A stretch of DNA of 64,000 nucleotides, from positions 1,860,001 to 1,924,000 of the forward strand of contig NZ_SJJZ01000001.1 in assembly GCF_004331345.1 (NCBI RefSeq), given 5' to 3'. A program made the translations under genes and the position numbers. A model generated the notes under the pieces. The model was given only the letters and a program-made list of their open reading frames with translations. It was not told the DNA's origin and did no database searches. How positions within the stretch are numbered: the stretch's first letter is position 1; every line of letters starts with the position of its first letter. Below are positions 1 through 10,107 of this stretch, piece after piece. The stretch comes from Kribbella soli (GTDB taxonomy: Bacteria > Actinomycetota > Actinomycetes > Propionibacteriales > Kribbellaceae).

Positions 1-376
1 CGGGTTGGTACGTCCACTCGGTGATGTGCTCGGCGCGGGGGTAGCCCTCCACTGCCGGACCGCACAACGGCACGGCACCGTCGGCCGTCGCGGTCCGGTC
101 GAGCCAGTCCGCCGCCCGCCGGATCATCTCCTCGTCCCGGGCACCCGCCGCGAGCATCGTGTCGAACGCGACCTCGACGTCCAGCGGCAGACTGTCCGGA
201 CACCGCTTGTCCGGCTCCAGCCCCTGCCCGAACCCGCCGTCAGCGTTCTGGAACCCACGCAGCGCGTCGACCACCCCCTGCGGTTCAGCCCCCTCGAAAA
301 CCGCCGCGAAGAGCCGCCGCTCGAGCACCCGAGCGTCCCGCCGTACAAAGTCCCGACCTGCCGTGAAGATGTCCAT
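1..376 (-). CDS. Prenyltransferase/squalene-cyclase-like repeat protein, N-terminal part
   Basis: The gene starts at the ATG at 374-376 and runs off the left edge, so only about 125 residues are visible. They are MDIFTAGRDFVRRDARVLER at the start, then GFQNADGGFGQGLEPD and a second helical stretch ending in WLDRTATADGAVPLCG. The QNxDGGFG pattern is typical of alpha/alpha toroid repeats of the terpene cyclase/prenyltransferase type. Many actinobacteria have such proteins of unknown function. I see no signal peptide. The fold is a reasonable call; the enzyme activity is unknown. Confidence 0.7.
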   Translation of the reverse strand, partial: MDIFTAGRDFVRRDARVLERRLFAAVFEGAEPQGVVDALRGFQNADGGFGQGLEPDKRCPDSLPLDVEVAFDTMLAAGARDEEMIRRAADWLDRTATADGAVPLCGPAVEGYPRAEHITEWTYQP

Positions 377-429
377 ACCCCCACCCTTCCCCATCCCCAC
401 ACCCAGGTCTTGAACGAATCGGACAGGCT

Positions 430-1107
430 TCAGGGTTCGAAGCGGTAGCCCATTCCTGGTTCGGTGAGGAGGTGTTTCGGGCGGGCGGGGTCGGGTTCCA
501 GTTTGCGGCGGAGCTGGGCCATGTAGAAGCGGAGGTTGCCGCTGGCGGTCTCGTAGCCGGGGCCCCAGACCTCGGTGAGGAGCTGGCGTTGGGACATCAG
601 CTTGCCGGGGTTGCGGACCAGGACCTCCAGGAGGTGCCATTCGGTCGGCGTAAGGCGGATGTCCTCGCCGTTCTCCAGCGTGACGCGCTTCGCGGCCAGG
701 TCGACGACGGCGCCGCCGACGGTCACGACCGGCTGGTCCTGGGCGATGTTGCTGCGCCGGAGTACGGCGCGCATCCGGGCCAGCAGTTCGTCGATCCCGA
801 ACGGCTTCGTCACGTAGTCGTCGGCGCCGGCGTCCAGCGCCTCGACCTTGTCGGTCTGGTCGGTCCGCCCGGACAGCACCAGGATCGGCGCGTCGGTCCA
901 GCCGCGCAGTCCGCGGATCACGTCCACGCCGTCGAAGTCCGGCAGTCCGAGGTCGAGGATCACCAGCTCCGGCGGATGCTGCGCGGCGACCTTCAACGCC
1001 GACGTACCGGTGCCGGCCAGGTGCACCTCGTACCCCCGCGCCTTCAGGTTGATCTGCAACGCCCGCACGATCTGCGGCTCGTCATCAACCACCAAGACTC
1101 TGGTCAT
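430..1107 (-). CDS. kdpE: KdpE, response regulator of the Kdp potassium system
   Basis: This 225-residue OmpR/PhoB-type response regulator has an N-terminal receiver domain (DD at residues 8-9, phospho-acceptor Asp52 in ILDLGLP, conserved Lys in VTKPFG) and a C-terminal winged helix (LTPTEWHLLEVLVRNPGKL, GYRFEP at the end). It is the last gene of the kdp operon and should be phosphorylated by KdpD to activate kdp transcription under K+ limitation. It is separated from kdpD by 115 nt holding an inverted repeat, whereas the other kdp genes are nearly contiguous. Length and motifs fit the family well. Confidence 0.95.
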   Translation of the reverse strand: MTRVLVVDDEPQIVRALQINLKARGYEVHLAGTGTSALKVAAQHPPELVILDLGLPDFDGVDVIRGLRGWTDAPILVLSGRTDQTDKVEALDAGADDYVTKPFGIDELLARMRAVLRRSNIAQDQPVVTVGGAVVDLAAKRVTLENGEDIRLTPTEWHLLEVLVRNPGKLMSQRQLLTEVWGPGYETASGNLRFYMAQLRRKLEPDPARPKHLLTEPGMGYRFEP

Positions 1108-1112
1108 GCGGC

Positions 1113-1176
1113 CTCCCGGCCTGGACTGAGGAGCGGAGGGAGCGAAGCGACCGGAGCGACGAGGGAAGGCCGGGAG
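1113..1176. repeat. GAGCGAAGCGA hairpin element between kdpD and kdpE
   Basis: A perfect 10-bp inverted repeat, CTCCCGGCCT (1113-1122) and AGGCCGGGAG (1167-1176), flanks a 44-nt centre containing GGGAGCGAAGCGACCGG. The left arm lies 5 nt upstream of the kdpE start codon. A second locus with the same design (different arms, GAGCGAAGCGAG in the loop) lies at 61752-61798. It may be a small dispersed element, or an mRNA hairpin that tunes kdpE translation. Confidence 0.6.
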
Positions 1177-1222
1177 TTACAGCCGCATGACCCGCCGCGA
1201 CGGAGTCGTGGCATCAATACAG

Positions 1223-3790
1223 TCACTCCTGCTCCGATCGTTCGCGGGCGCCCGGCACCGGCGCGTCAGGGCGGAGGGTGGCGGTCGGGATCGCGACCAC
1301 CATGGTCAGTCCACCACCTGGGGTGTCCTCGGGCTGCAAGGTGCCGTGCATCGCCTCGGCGAGTCCCCGGGCCAGTGCGAGCCCGAGCCCGACACCGACC
1401 GTGTTGTCGGTATCCCCGAGCCGCTGGAACGGAGCGAACACCCGGTCCCGGTCCTGCCGCGGGATCCCCGGGCCGCGGTCGATCACCCGGATCTCCACGG
1501 TGTCGCCGAGCGCGCTCCCGGTGACCAGCGGCGCCCGGCCGACCGGTGAGTAGCGGATCGCGTTCGCCAGCAGGTTCGCGACCACGCGCTCCAGCAGGGC
1601 CGGGTCCGCTTCGACCAGCGGCAGCGTGTGCGGGATGTCGATCGTCACCCGATCGGCGTCGTCCCCCAGCTCGGACAGTGCGCCGGGGAGGATCTCGTCG
1701 AGCGCCATCGGACGGGTGAAGACCGGGAGTACGCCGGCTTGCAGGCGACTGAGGTCGAGCAGGTTGTCCACCAGCCGCGACAACCGGTCGAGCGACTCGT
1801 CCGCGGTCTCCAGCAGCTCGGCCCGCTCGGACTCGGTCCATTCGACATCGTCGCTGCGCAGGCTCGTCACCGACGCCTTCGCCGACGCCAGCGGGGATCT
1901 CAGGTCATGGCCGACGGCGCGAAGCAACGCCGTACGCAGCTTGTCGGCCTCGGCGAGCGGCTTCGCCTCGGCGGCCGCCTCACTCAACCGGGCCCGATCG
2001 ACCAGCGCCGCCGCATGCGCCGCGAACGCCCCGACCAGCCTCCGCTCGTCCGCCTGCAGCTGATGTCCTTGCAGTACCAGCACCAGGTCGTCGCGGGCCG
2101 GGATCTCCGCGTCGGCCTCCTCCGGCCGGGTGCAGGTGAGCGACCCGGCCGAGGCCACCGGTCGCCACACCTCGGTCAGCTCGTCGTCGTCCACGCGCTC
2201 CATCAGGCACGCCCCGGTCATCCCGAAAGCCTCGCGGACCCGCTCCAGCAGGGCGGGCAGAGCTGTCTCGCCGCGCAGTACCGATCCGGCCAAGGTCGCC
2301 AGCGTCTCCGATTCCGCGGCCGCCCGGGCCGCTTGTCTGGTACGGCGGGCCGCGCGGTCGACGACCGTACTGACCATGGCCGCGACCAGGATGAAGATCA
2401 GCAACGCCAGCGCGTTGTTCAGCTCGGCGATCGTGAACGTCCGCTTCGGCGGCGTGAAGAACCAGTTCAGCACCAGCGACCCGGCGATCGCGGTCACCAT
2501 CGCCGGCCACATCCCGCCGACCAGCGCCACCACCACGACGGCGAACAGGAACGCCAGCACGTTGCTGGTCAGGTTGAGCGTGTCGCCGCCGAGCCCGAGG
2601 ACCAGCGCGAGCAGCGGCGGCAGCGCGACGGCCAGCACGAAGCCCTGGACCTTCCGCTTCCGGGACAGACTGCCCCGGAGCCTGGGCAACCTGCCGCGGC
2701 CCATCAGCGAGTGCGTGACGAGGTGTACGTCGATATCGCCGGAGTCGCGGATCGTCGTCGACCCGATGCCCGGTCCGGTGAGCAACGTCGACAGCCTGCT
2801 CCGGCGCGAGCCGCCGAGGACGAGCTGCGTGGCGTTCTCCGCCCGCGCGAAGGTCAGCAGCGCGGCCGGGATGTCGTCGCCGACCACCTGGTGGTAGGTG
2901 CCGCCAAGCTTCTCGACCAGGTTCCGCTGCTCGGCAAGCTTGCTCGGGTTCGCGCCGGTCAGCCCGTCGGACCGCGCGACATGGACGGCGAGCAGATCGC
3001 CGCCGGACGACCGCGCCGCGATCCGGGCGGCGCGCCGGATCAGCGTCTCGCCCTCGGGACCGCCGGTCAGCGCGACCACTACGCGCTCGCGGGCTTCCCA
3101 GGTGGAGTCGATGTCGTGCTCCGCGCGGTACTGCTGCAGACCGGCGTCCACCCGGTCCGCCAGCCAGAGCAGCGCGAGCTCCCGCAGCGCGGACAGGTTG
3201 CCGACCCGGAAATAGTTGCCCAGGGCAGCATCGATCTTGTCGGCGGCGTACACGTTCCCGTGCGCCATCCGCCGGCGCAGCGCCTCCGGCGTCATGTCGA
3301 CGAGCTCGATCTGGTCCGCGGCCCGCACGACCCGGTCCGGGACCGTCTCCTGCTGCGGTACGCCGGTGATCTTCTCGACCACGTCGTTGATCGACTCGAG
3401 GTGCTGGATGTTGACCGCCGAGATCACGTCGATCCCGGCGGACAGCAGCTCCTCGATGTCCTGCCAGCGCTTCTCGTTCCGGCTGCCCGGCACGTTGGTG
3501 TGCGCCAGTTCGTCGACCAGCGCGACCTCCGGCCGCCGGGCAAGCACTGCGTCGAGGTCCATCTCGGTGAAGCTGGCGCCGCGGTAGTCGACGATCCGCC
3601 GCGGCACCGTCTCCAGGCCATCCAGCATCTCGTCGGTGTACTTGCGGCCGTGGGACTCCACAAAACCGACCGCGACATCGGTCCCCCGGGCGCGCCGGCG
3701 GCGGCCCTCGCCCAGCATCTTGTAGGTCTTCCCAACGCCGGGCGCGGCACCCAAGTAGATCCGCAGATGCCCGCGGCCGCTCTTGCTCAT
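1223..3790 (-). CDS. kdpD: KdpD, sensor histidine kinase for potassium
   Basis: A membrane sensor kinase of 855 residues. In order: the N-terminal KdpD domain with a Walker A (GAAPGVGKTYKM, about 14-25) and Walker B-like ALVDELAH; a universal-stress-type domain (about 250-360); four transmembrane helices (about 385-480, DUF4118 type); a GAF-like linker; a HisKA domain with the phospho-His in VGHDLRSPLAS; and an HATPase domain with DRGPGIP and GLGLALARGLAEAM. It phosphorylates KdpE. It begins 17 nt after kdpC, so it is co-transcribed with the transporter genes. Length matches the family. Confidence 0.96.
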   Translation of the reverse strand: MSKSGRGHLRIYLGAAPGVGKTYKMLGEGRRRRARGTDVAVGFVESHGRKYTDEMLDGLETVPRRIVDYRGASFTEMDLDAVLARRPEVALVDELAHTNVPGSRNEKRWQDIEELLSAGIDVISAVNIQHLESINDVVEKITGVPQQETVPDRVVRAADQIELVDMTPEALRRRMAHGNVYAADKIDAALGNYFRVGNLSALRELALLWLADRVDAGLQQYRAEHDIDSTWEARERVVVALTGGPEGETLIRRAARIAARSSGGDLLAVHVARSDGLTGANPSKLAEQRNLVEKLGGTYHQVVGDDIPAALLTFARAENATQLVLGGSRRSRLSTLLTGPGIGSTTIRDSGDIDVHLVTHSLMGRGRLPRLRGSLSRKRKVQGFVLAVALPPLLALVLGLGGDTLNLTSNVLAFLFAVVVVALVGGMWPAMVTAIAGSLVLNWFFTPPKRTFTIAELNNALALLIFILVAAMVSTVVDRAARRTRQAARAAAESETLATLAGSVLRGETALPALLERVREAFGMTGACLMERVDDDELTEVWRPVASAGSLTCTRPEEADAEIPARDDLVLVLQGHQLQADERRLVGAFAAHAAALVDRARLSEAAAEAKPLAEADKLRTALLRAVGHDLRSPLASAKASVTSLRSDDVEWTESERAELLETADESLDRLSRLVDNLLDLSRLQAGVLPVFTRPMALDEILPGALSELGDDADRVTIDIPHTLPLVEADPALLERVVANLLANAIRYSPVGRAPLVTGSALGDTVEIRVIDRGPGIPRQDRDRVFAPFQRLGDTDNTVGVGLGLALARGLAEAMHGTLQPEDTPGGGLTMVVAIPTATLRPDAPVPGARERSEQE

Positions 3791-3807
3791 GCCTCCATGC
3801 TCTCAGC

Positions 3808-4440
3808 TCAGCCCAGCGCAGCCAGGGAGGCGTTGAGCTTGACCACGTTCACCCTGGGCTCCCCGAGGAACCCCAGGACCCGGCCCTCCGTGCTGTCCTT
3901 CACCAACTTCTGGACCTGTTCGACGCTTAGACCCCGCTCACGGGCGACCCGGTTGACCTGCAGAGCGGCGTACGCCGGGCTGATGTTCGGGTCGAGACCG
4001 CTCCCACTGGCCGTGACGGCGTCCGGCGGGACCTGGGAGGCGTCGACGCCCTCAAGCGCCGCGACCGCCTTGCGCCGCTCGTCGACCGCGGCGAGCAGGT
4101 CGGCGTTGTTCGGCCCGAGGTTCGAGCCGCCGCTGGCCTTCGCGTCGTAGTCGCTCGCGGACGGGCGGGTCTGGAACCACTTCGGGTCGGCGACCATGAT
4201 CGCCTTGCCGTCGGAGTCCTTCTTCCCGCTGTCCATGGTGTACGTCTGGCCGATCAGGTCGGACGCCACCTCCTTGCCGTTCACCTTGATGATCGACCCG
4301 TTCGCGTTGCCGTGGAGCAGCGCCTGCGCGACGCCGGTCATCACCAGCGGGTAGACGATCCCGAGGATCGCCGTGAAGACGAGCAGCGCCCTGAGCGCCA
4401 CTCCGAACTGCCGGACCGAGCCGGGCAGGTTGCTTGCCAT
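3808..4440 (-). CDS. kdpC: KdpC, small subunit of the K+-importing P-type ATPase
   Basis: This 210-residue single-span membrane protein has its TM helix near the N terminus (ALRALLVFTAILGIVYPLV). It stabilises the KdpB-KdpA complex and its external domain assists ATP use. The ATG at 4440 is chosen because an AGAGG sits 8 nt before it; a TTG two codons earlier is possible but poorly placed. Conserved features are the GSxxLGP motif (GGSNLGPNN), the VPPDAVTASGSGLDPNIS stretch and VNRVARERGL. It follows kdpB by 13 nt. Confidence 0.95.
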   Translation of the reverse strand: MASNLPGSVRQFGVALRALLVFTAILGIVYPLVMTGVAQALLHGNANGSIIKVNGKEVASDLIGQTYTMDSGKKDSDGKAIMVADPKWFQTRPSASDYDAKASGGSNLGPNNADLLAAVDERRKAVAALEGVDASQVPPDAVTASGSGLDPNISPAYAALQVNRVARERGLSVEQVQKLVKDSTEGRVLGFLGEPRVNVVKLNASLAALG

Positions 4441-4453
4441 GAACAACTACCTC

Positions 4454-6531
<2,078 letters not shown>

Positions 6532-6535
<4 letters not shown>

Positions 6536-8193
6536 AGTCCCTCCGCGAGGGGTCCGAGAGTCAATGCGGGGAAGTAGGTCAGGCCGGTCACGATCAGGAC
6601 GACACCGACGAGCATCGTGACGAACAGGGCCTTGTGGGTGGGCAGCGTGCCCTGGGTCACCGGGACCGGGTGCTGCCGCGCGAGTGAGCCGGCCAGGGCG
6701 AGCGCGAACACGATCGGTACGAACCGGCCGAGGAGCATCACCAGCCCGAGAGCCGTGTTGTAGAACGGGATGTTCGCGCTGATACCGGCGAACGCGCTCC
6801 CGTTGTTGTTACCGGCCGACGTGAAGGCGTACAGCACCTCCGAGAAGCCGTGCGGGCTGTCGGTGTTGAGGATCGAGGCGCGCGCCGTCGCCAGACCCAT
6901 CGCGATCGAGGTTCCGACGAGGACCAGGGTCGGCGTCGTGAGGATGTAGAGCGACACCAGCTTCATCTCGCGCGCGGTGATCTTCTTCTTCAGGTACTCC
7001 GGCGTACGGCCGACCATCAGGCCCGCGACGAACACCGCGAGCACGGCCAGGATCAACATGCCGTACAACCCGGTCCCGGTACCGCCGGGCGTCACCTCGC
7101 CCAACATCATGTGGAACAGCGGCACGCCACCGCCGAGCGGGGTGAACGAGTCGTGCATCGAGTTGACCGCGCCGGTCGACGTACCCGTGGTCGAGACCGC
7201 GAACAGGGTCGACGCCCACTCGCCGAAGCGGGTCTCCTTGCCCTCCATCGCGGCCCCGGCGGCCCGGGTCGCGGAACCCGCGCCCTGGACCTCGAAGACC
7301 GTCGCGAGGACGACGAAGGCCGACCAGATGGTCGCCATGACGCCGAGGATCGCGTAGCCCTGCCGCTTGTCCTTCACCATCAGGCCGAAGGTCCGGGTCA
7401 GGCAGACCGGGATGACCAGCAGCAGGAAGATCTCGAACAGGTTGGACAACGGGTTCGGGTTCTCGAACGGGTGCGCGGAGTTGGCGTTGTAGTAGCCACC
7501 GCCGTTGGTGCCCAGCTCCTTGATGACCTCCTGGCTGGCGACGGTGCCGCCCGGGAGCGTCTGCGTCTGGCCGACCACCGAGGTGACCTCGTGACCACCG
7601 GAGAAGTTCTGTACGACGCCCATCGCGACCAGCGCCACAGTCCCGATCACGGCGATCGGCAGCAGCACCCGCAGTACGGTCCGGGTCAGGTCGACCCAGA
7701 AGTTGCCGAGCCGGTCCGTCTTCGACCGGGAGAAGCCGCGGATCAGGGCGATCGCGACCACGATGCCGACGGCCGCGGACAGGAAGTTCTGCACCGCGAG
7801 ACCGGCGAACTGGACCAGGTGGCCCATGACCGCCTCGGGCACGTAGCTCTGCCAGTTCGTGTTCGACACGAACGACGCGGCCGTGTTGAACGCGAGCCCC
7901 GATTCCACGTTCGGCAGGCCGAGCGACAGCGGCAGCCAGTGCTGCAGCCGCTGGAGCAGGTACAGCAGGACGACGCTGAGCGCGGAGAACGCGATCAGCG
8001 AGCGGGCATAGACTGCCCAGGTCTGATCGACCTTCGAGTCGACGCCGAACAGTTTGTACGTCGCGCGCTCGATCCGCAGGTCCTTGTCGGACGTGTAGAC
8101 CCGGGCCAGATAGCCGCCGAACGGGCGGTAGACAGCCGCCAGGCACGCGAGGAGAAGGCCGACCTGCAACAGGCCGGCTGCGGTGTCGGACAT
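6532..8193 (-). CDS. kdpA: KdpA, potassium-binding channel-like subunit
   Basis: This 553-residue polytopic membrane protein (about ten TM helices) selects and translocates K+. Selectivity-filter-like loops are visible, for example [38 protein letters not shown] and [13 protein letters not shown] place the start at the ATG at 8191-8193 ([10 protein letters not shown]), which has GAGAGG upstream and overlaps the stop of kdpF. The reading frame stays open further upstream, but that would swallow kdpF. Length matches E. coli KdpA. Confidence 0.96.
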
Positions 8194-8282
8194 CAGAACC
8201 TCTCGGGGAAGACCAGGGCGGCGATCAGATAGAGGACCAGAGCAACGGCCACCACTAGGCCGGCGATGTTCTCGGCGCTCAC
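8193..8282 (-). CDS. kdpF: KdpF, small hydrophobic stabilising subunit
   Basis: A 29-residue single-helix peptide starting at the GTG at 8282: VSAENIAGLVVAVALVL, then YLIAALVFPERF. Its TGA shares one base with the kdpA start (TGATG). Size, the hydrophobic core with a central YL, the short charged tail and its position immediately before kdpA are all typical of KdpF, which stabilises the KdpABC complex. It is shorter than most gene finders accept. Confidence 0.9.
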   Translation of the reverse strand: MSAENIAGLVVAVALVLYLIAALVFPERF

Positions 8283-8362
8283 AACTTCTCCACTCCACGC
8301 AACGCGAGCCAGACGGCCGCGAAGACAATGACGGTGACGGCGAGATAGATGACGTCAGCCAC
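8279..8362 (-). CDS. 27-residue membrane peptide at the head of the kdp operon
   Basis: A GTG at 8362 opens a 27-codon frame (VADVIYLAVTVIVFAAVW, then LALRGVEKL). It ends in TGA at 8279-8281, overlapping the kdpF GTG by 4 bases (GTGA). It is one predicted TM helix with a positive C-terminal end. The tight overlap chain, this ORF to kdpF to kdpA to kdpB, supports real translation. I recall unnamed peptides of this kind before kdpF in other actinobacteria, but no function. The ribosome site is weak (GTTGGTG). Confidence 0.65.
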   Translation of the reverse strand: MADVIYLAVTVIVFAAVWLALRGVEKL

Positions 8363-8431
8363 GACGACACCAACTCACGACGAAAGTGCACATGTCTTCA
8401 CTGCACACCGTTGGCTGCCTGGTCAGGAGGG

Positions 8432-8482
8432 TTCTCGCAGGCCTCTCACACCCGCCGACACAGCTCTCACAGACTTCTCACA
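8432..8482. promoter_or_regulatory. Phased direct repeats upstream of kdp (candidate KdpE box)
   Basis: Four near-identical octamers lie in one orientation: TTCTCGCA (8432), CTCTCACA (8443), CTCTCACA (8464) and TTCTCACA (8475). The spacings are 11, 21 and 11 bp, with a degenerate copy (CGCCGACA, 8453) in the middle gap. OmpR/PhoB-family regulators such as KdpE bind head-to-tail repeats on one helix face, so this is a good candidate operator. It lies 70-120 bp from the kdp start and 47-97 bp from the divergent gene at 8529. Confidence 0.6.
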
Positions 8483-8528
8483 TACTTACGCCTGGCATCC
8501 CACCGACAGCTGAGGGAAGAACACCCAC

Positions 8529-9152
8529 GTGACTGAACTGAACACCCCCGCCCCCGCCGAGCAGTTCTTCTCCGCGGAGACCCGGACCGCCCTCGCCGAG
8601 GCGAGCCAAAAGCTCGCCGAACGGCTCCAGGCGCACACCGACGCCCTGCTCGCGATGACGGGCGACGAGGACCACAACACCCTGTTCGAGCACAACGCCG
8701 CGCTCGAAGGCGTGGTCGAGGACTGGAACGACGCGGTCTTCGGACACACCGGTACGTCGCCGTTGCTGCTGGACGACGCGGTCGACGACGAGGAAGACGA
8801 AGACGCCGAGCAGGACCAGGTGATCAGCGTGGTGTCGCGGTTCGACCTGCGCGTGTTCGACCTGGACGCGCTGCTCGAGGCCGGACGCGCCGCGCAGGAG
8901 CGGCATCCGGCCGAACTGGACGAGTCCGGTGACCGCGAGCCGGTGGACTCCGCCGAGCAGGCGATCTACGAGATCAGCCGTGAGGTCGGCGAGGCGTGGT
9001 TCGAGCTGCCCGGTATCGAGATGGTGGCCGGTGCCCGCGCGTACGTCGTACCCGAGCCGCCCTTCGAGCCGCTCGACGCGGACGCCGAGGACGTCGTCAC
9101 CGAGCTCATCGCCCCGAACGGCGTAGCCACCCACGCCGAGACCTGGGCCTAG
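8529..9152 (+). CDS. Acidic protein of unknown function
   Basis: A 207-residue soluble protein starting at the GTG at 8529. It is strongly acidic, with a run DDAVDDEEDEDAEQDQ around residues 80-95, and has no signal peptide or TM helix. I recognise no catalytic motif. The N-terminal third is helical (ETRTALAEASQKLAERLQAH) and the C-terminal half is rich in E, V and P. It is divergent from the kdp operon and shares its upstream region, so it might respond to the same regulator. Function unknown. Confidence 0.75.
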   Translation: MTELNTPAPAEQFFSAETRTALAEASQKLAERLQAHTDALLAMTGDEDHNTLFEHNAALEGVVEDWNDAVFGHTGTSPLLLDDAVDDEEDEDAEQDQVISVVSRFDLRVFDLDALLEAGRAAQERHPAELDESGDREPVDSAEQAIYEISREVGEAWFELPGIEMVAGARAYVVPEPPFEPLDADAEDVVTELIAPNGVATHAETWA

Positions 9153-9955
9153 ACCAGCAGTTCACCGTCCAGCACCGTGATCGCCTGGCCCTTCAGGTAG
9201 ACGCGGTCGCCGGCCGGCACGACCTGGACAACACCGCCTCGGGCGGACGCCTGGTATCCGACCAGTTCGTCCCGCCCGAGGCGCTCGGCCCAGTACGGCG
9301 CCAGACTCGTGTGCGCGCTGCCCGTCACCGGATCCTCCGGGATCCCGCTCGCGGGCGCGAAGAACCGCGAGACGAAGTCGTACGCCGAACCCTGCGCCGT
9401 CACGATCACGCCGCGAAGGTTCTCCCGCTGCGTGATCGCAGCGATCCCGTCGTAGTCCGGCACCACCGCGCGCACCGTCGCCTCGTCGCGGACGACAACC
9501 AGCAGGTCACGGAGTTCGCCGGTGACGTAGACCTCCGCCGGCTCCGCCCTCAGCGCGACGCCGAGCCCGTCCGGAACCGGTACCTCGATCGGCCGGTTGA
9601 CCGGAAAGTCCAGCGTGATCCCGTCGTCCGCGACGTCGGCCACCAGCACCCCACTCAGCGTCGCGAACGACGCCTTCCCGGACACCTTTCCGTCCGCCGC
9701 CAGCACATGGGCAGTCGCCAGCGTCGCGTGCCCGCAGAGCACCACTTCCTTCGTCGGCGTGAACCACCGCAGGTCCCACTCGGCCTCGGCGCCTGCCGAC
9801 GGCCGGACGAATGCGGTCTCCGCGTGCTTCATCTCGGCTGCCACCGCTCGCATCCAGCCCTCGTCCGGCCAGTCCCCGGCCTCGAGCACACAGACACCCG
9901 CCGGATTCCCGGCGAAGGCTCGGTCAGCAAACGCATCAACCACGCGGATCCTCAT
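9149..9955 (-). CDS. PhzF-family isomerase
   Basis: This 268-residue protein has the diaminopimelate-epimerase-like fold of PhzF/YddE proteins. Family features: an early VDAFADRAFAGNPAGVCVLE, KHAETAFV with the catalytic-position Glu, FTPTKEVVLCGHATLATA, and GIPEDPVTGSAHTSLAPYW near the C terminus. Start at the ATG at 9955 (MRIRVVDAF). The substrate cannot be read from sequence: some members isomerise phenazine precursors, most are uncharacterised. It is probably a single-gene unit. Its end overlaps the tail of the convergent acidic-protein gene by 4 bases. Confidence 0.88.
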   Translation of the reverse strand: MRIRVVDAFADRAFAGNPAGVCVLEAGDWPDEGWMRAVAAEMKHAETAFVRPSAGAEAEWDLRWFTPTKEVVLCGHATLATAHVLAADGKVSGKASFATLSGVLVADVADDGITLDFPVNRPIEVPVPDGLGVALRAEPAEVYVTGELRDLLVVVRDEATVRAVVPDYDGIAAITQRENLRGVIVTAQGSAYDFVSRFFAPASGIPEDPVTGSAHTSLAPYWAERLGRDELVGYQASARGGVVQVVPAGDRVYLKGQAITVLDGELLV

Positions 9956-10045
9956 GCACCCGACGCTAACCACTGCGGCAGCCCTCGTTCCATAACCACT
10001 TTCCGCCCGAGTGGCCATCGAACCGCTCCGCCGAACGACTTCTGG

Positions 10046-10099
10046 CCGGGTTGGGGAGGATGTCGTGCCGTTCTGGGCGCAGAATCCTCCCCAACCCGG
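10046..10099. terminator. 16-bp inverted repeat after the cupin/amidohydrolase operon
   Basis: CCGGGTTGGGGAGGAT (10046-10061) and its exact complement (10084-10099) enclose a 22-nt loop. The hairpin lies just past the end of the minus-strand operon at 10108-11567 and upstream of the PhzF-like gene. There is no T-run, as is common for high-GC actinobacterial terminators. A sequence related to one arm occurs alone near 38884-38899. Confidence 0.55.
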
Positions 10100-10107
10100 G
10101 TAAGCGT

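Noticed and set aside
1628..4150. An 840-codon plus-strand frame opposite kdpD
   Set aside because: Antisense to a full-length, motif-complete KdpD; no recognisable domain.
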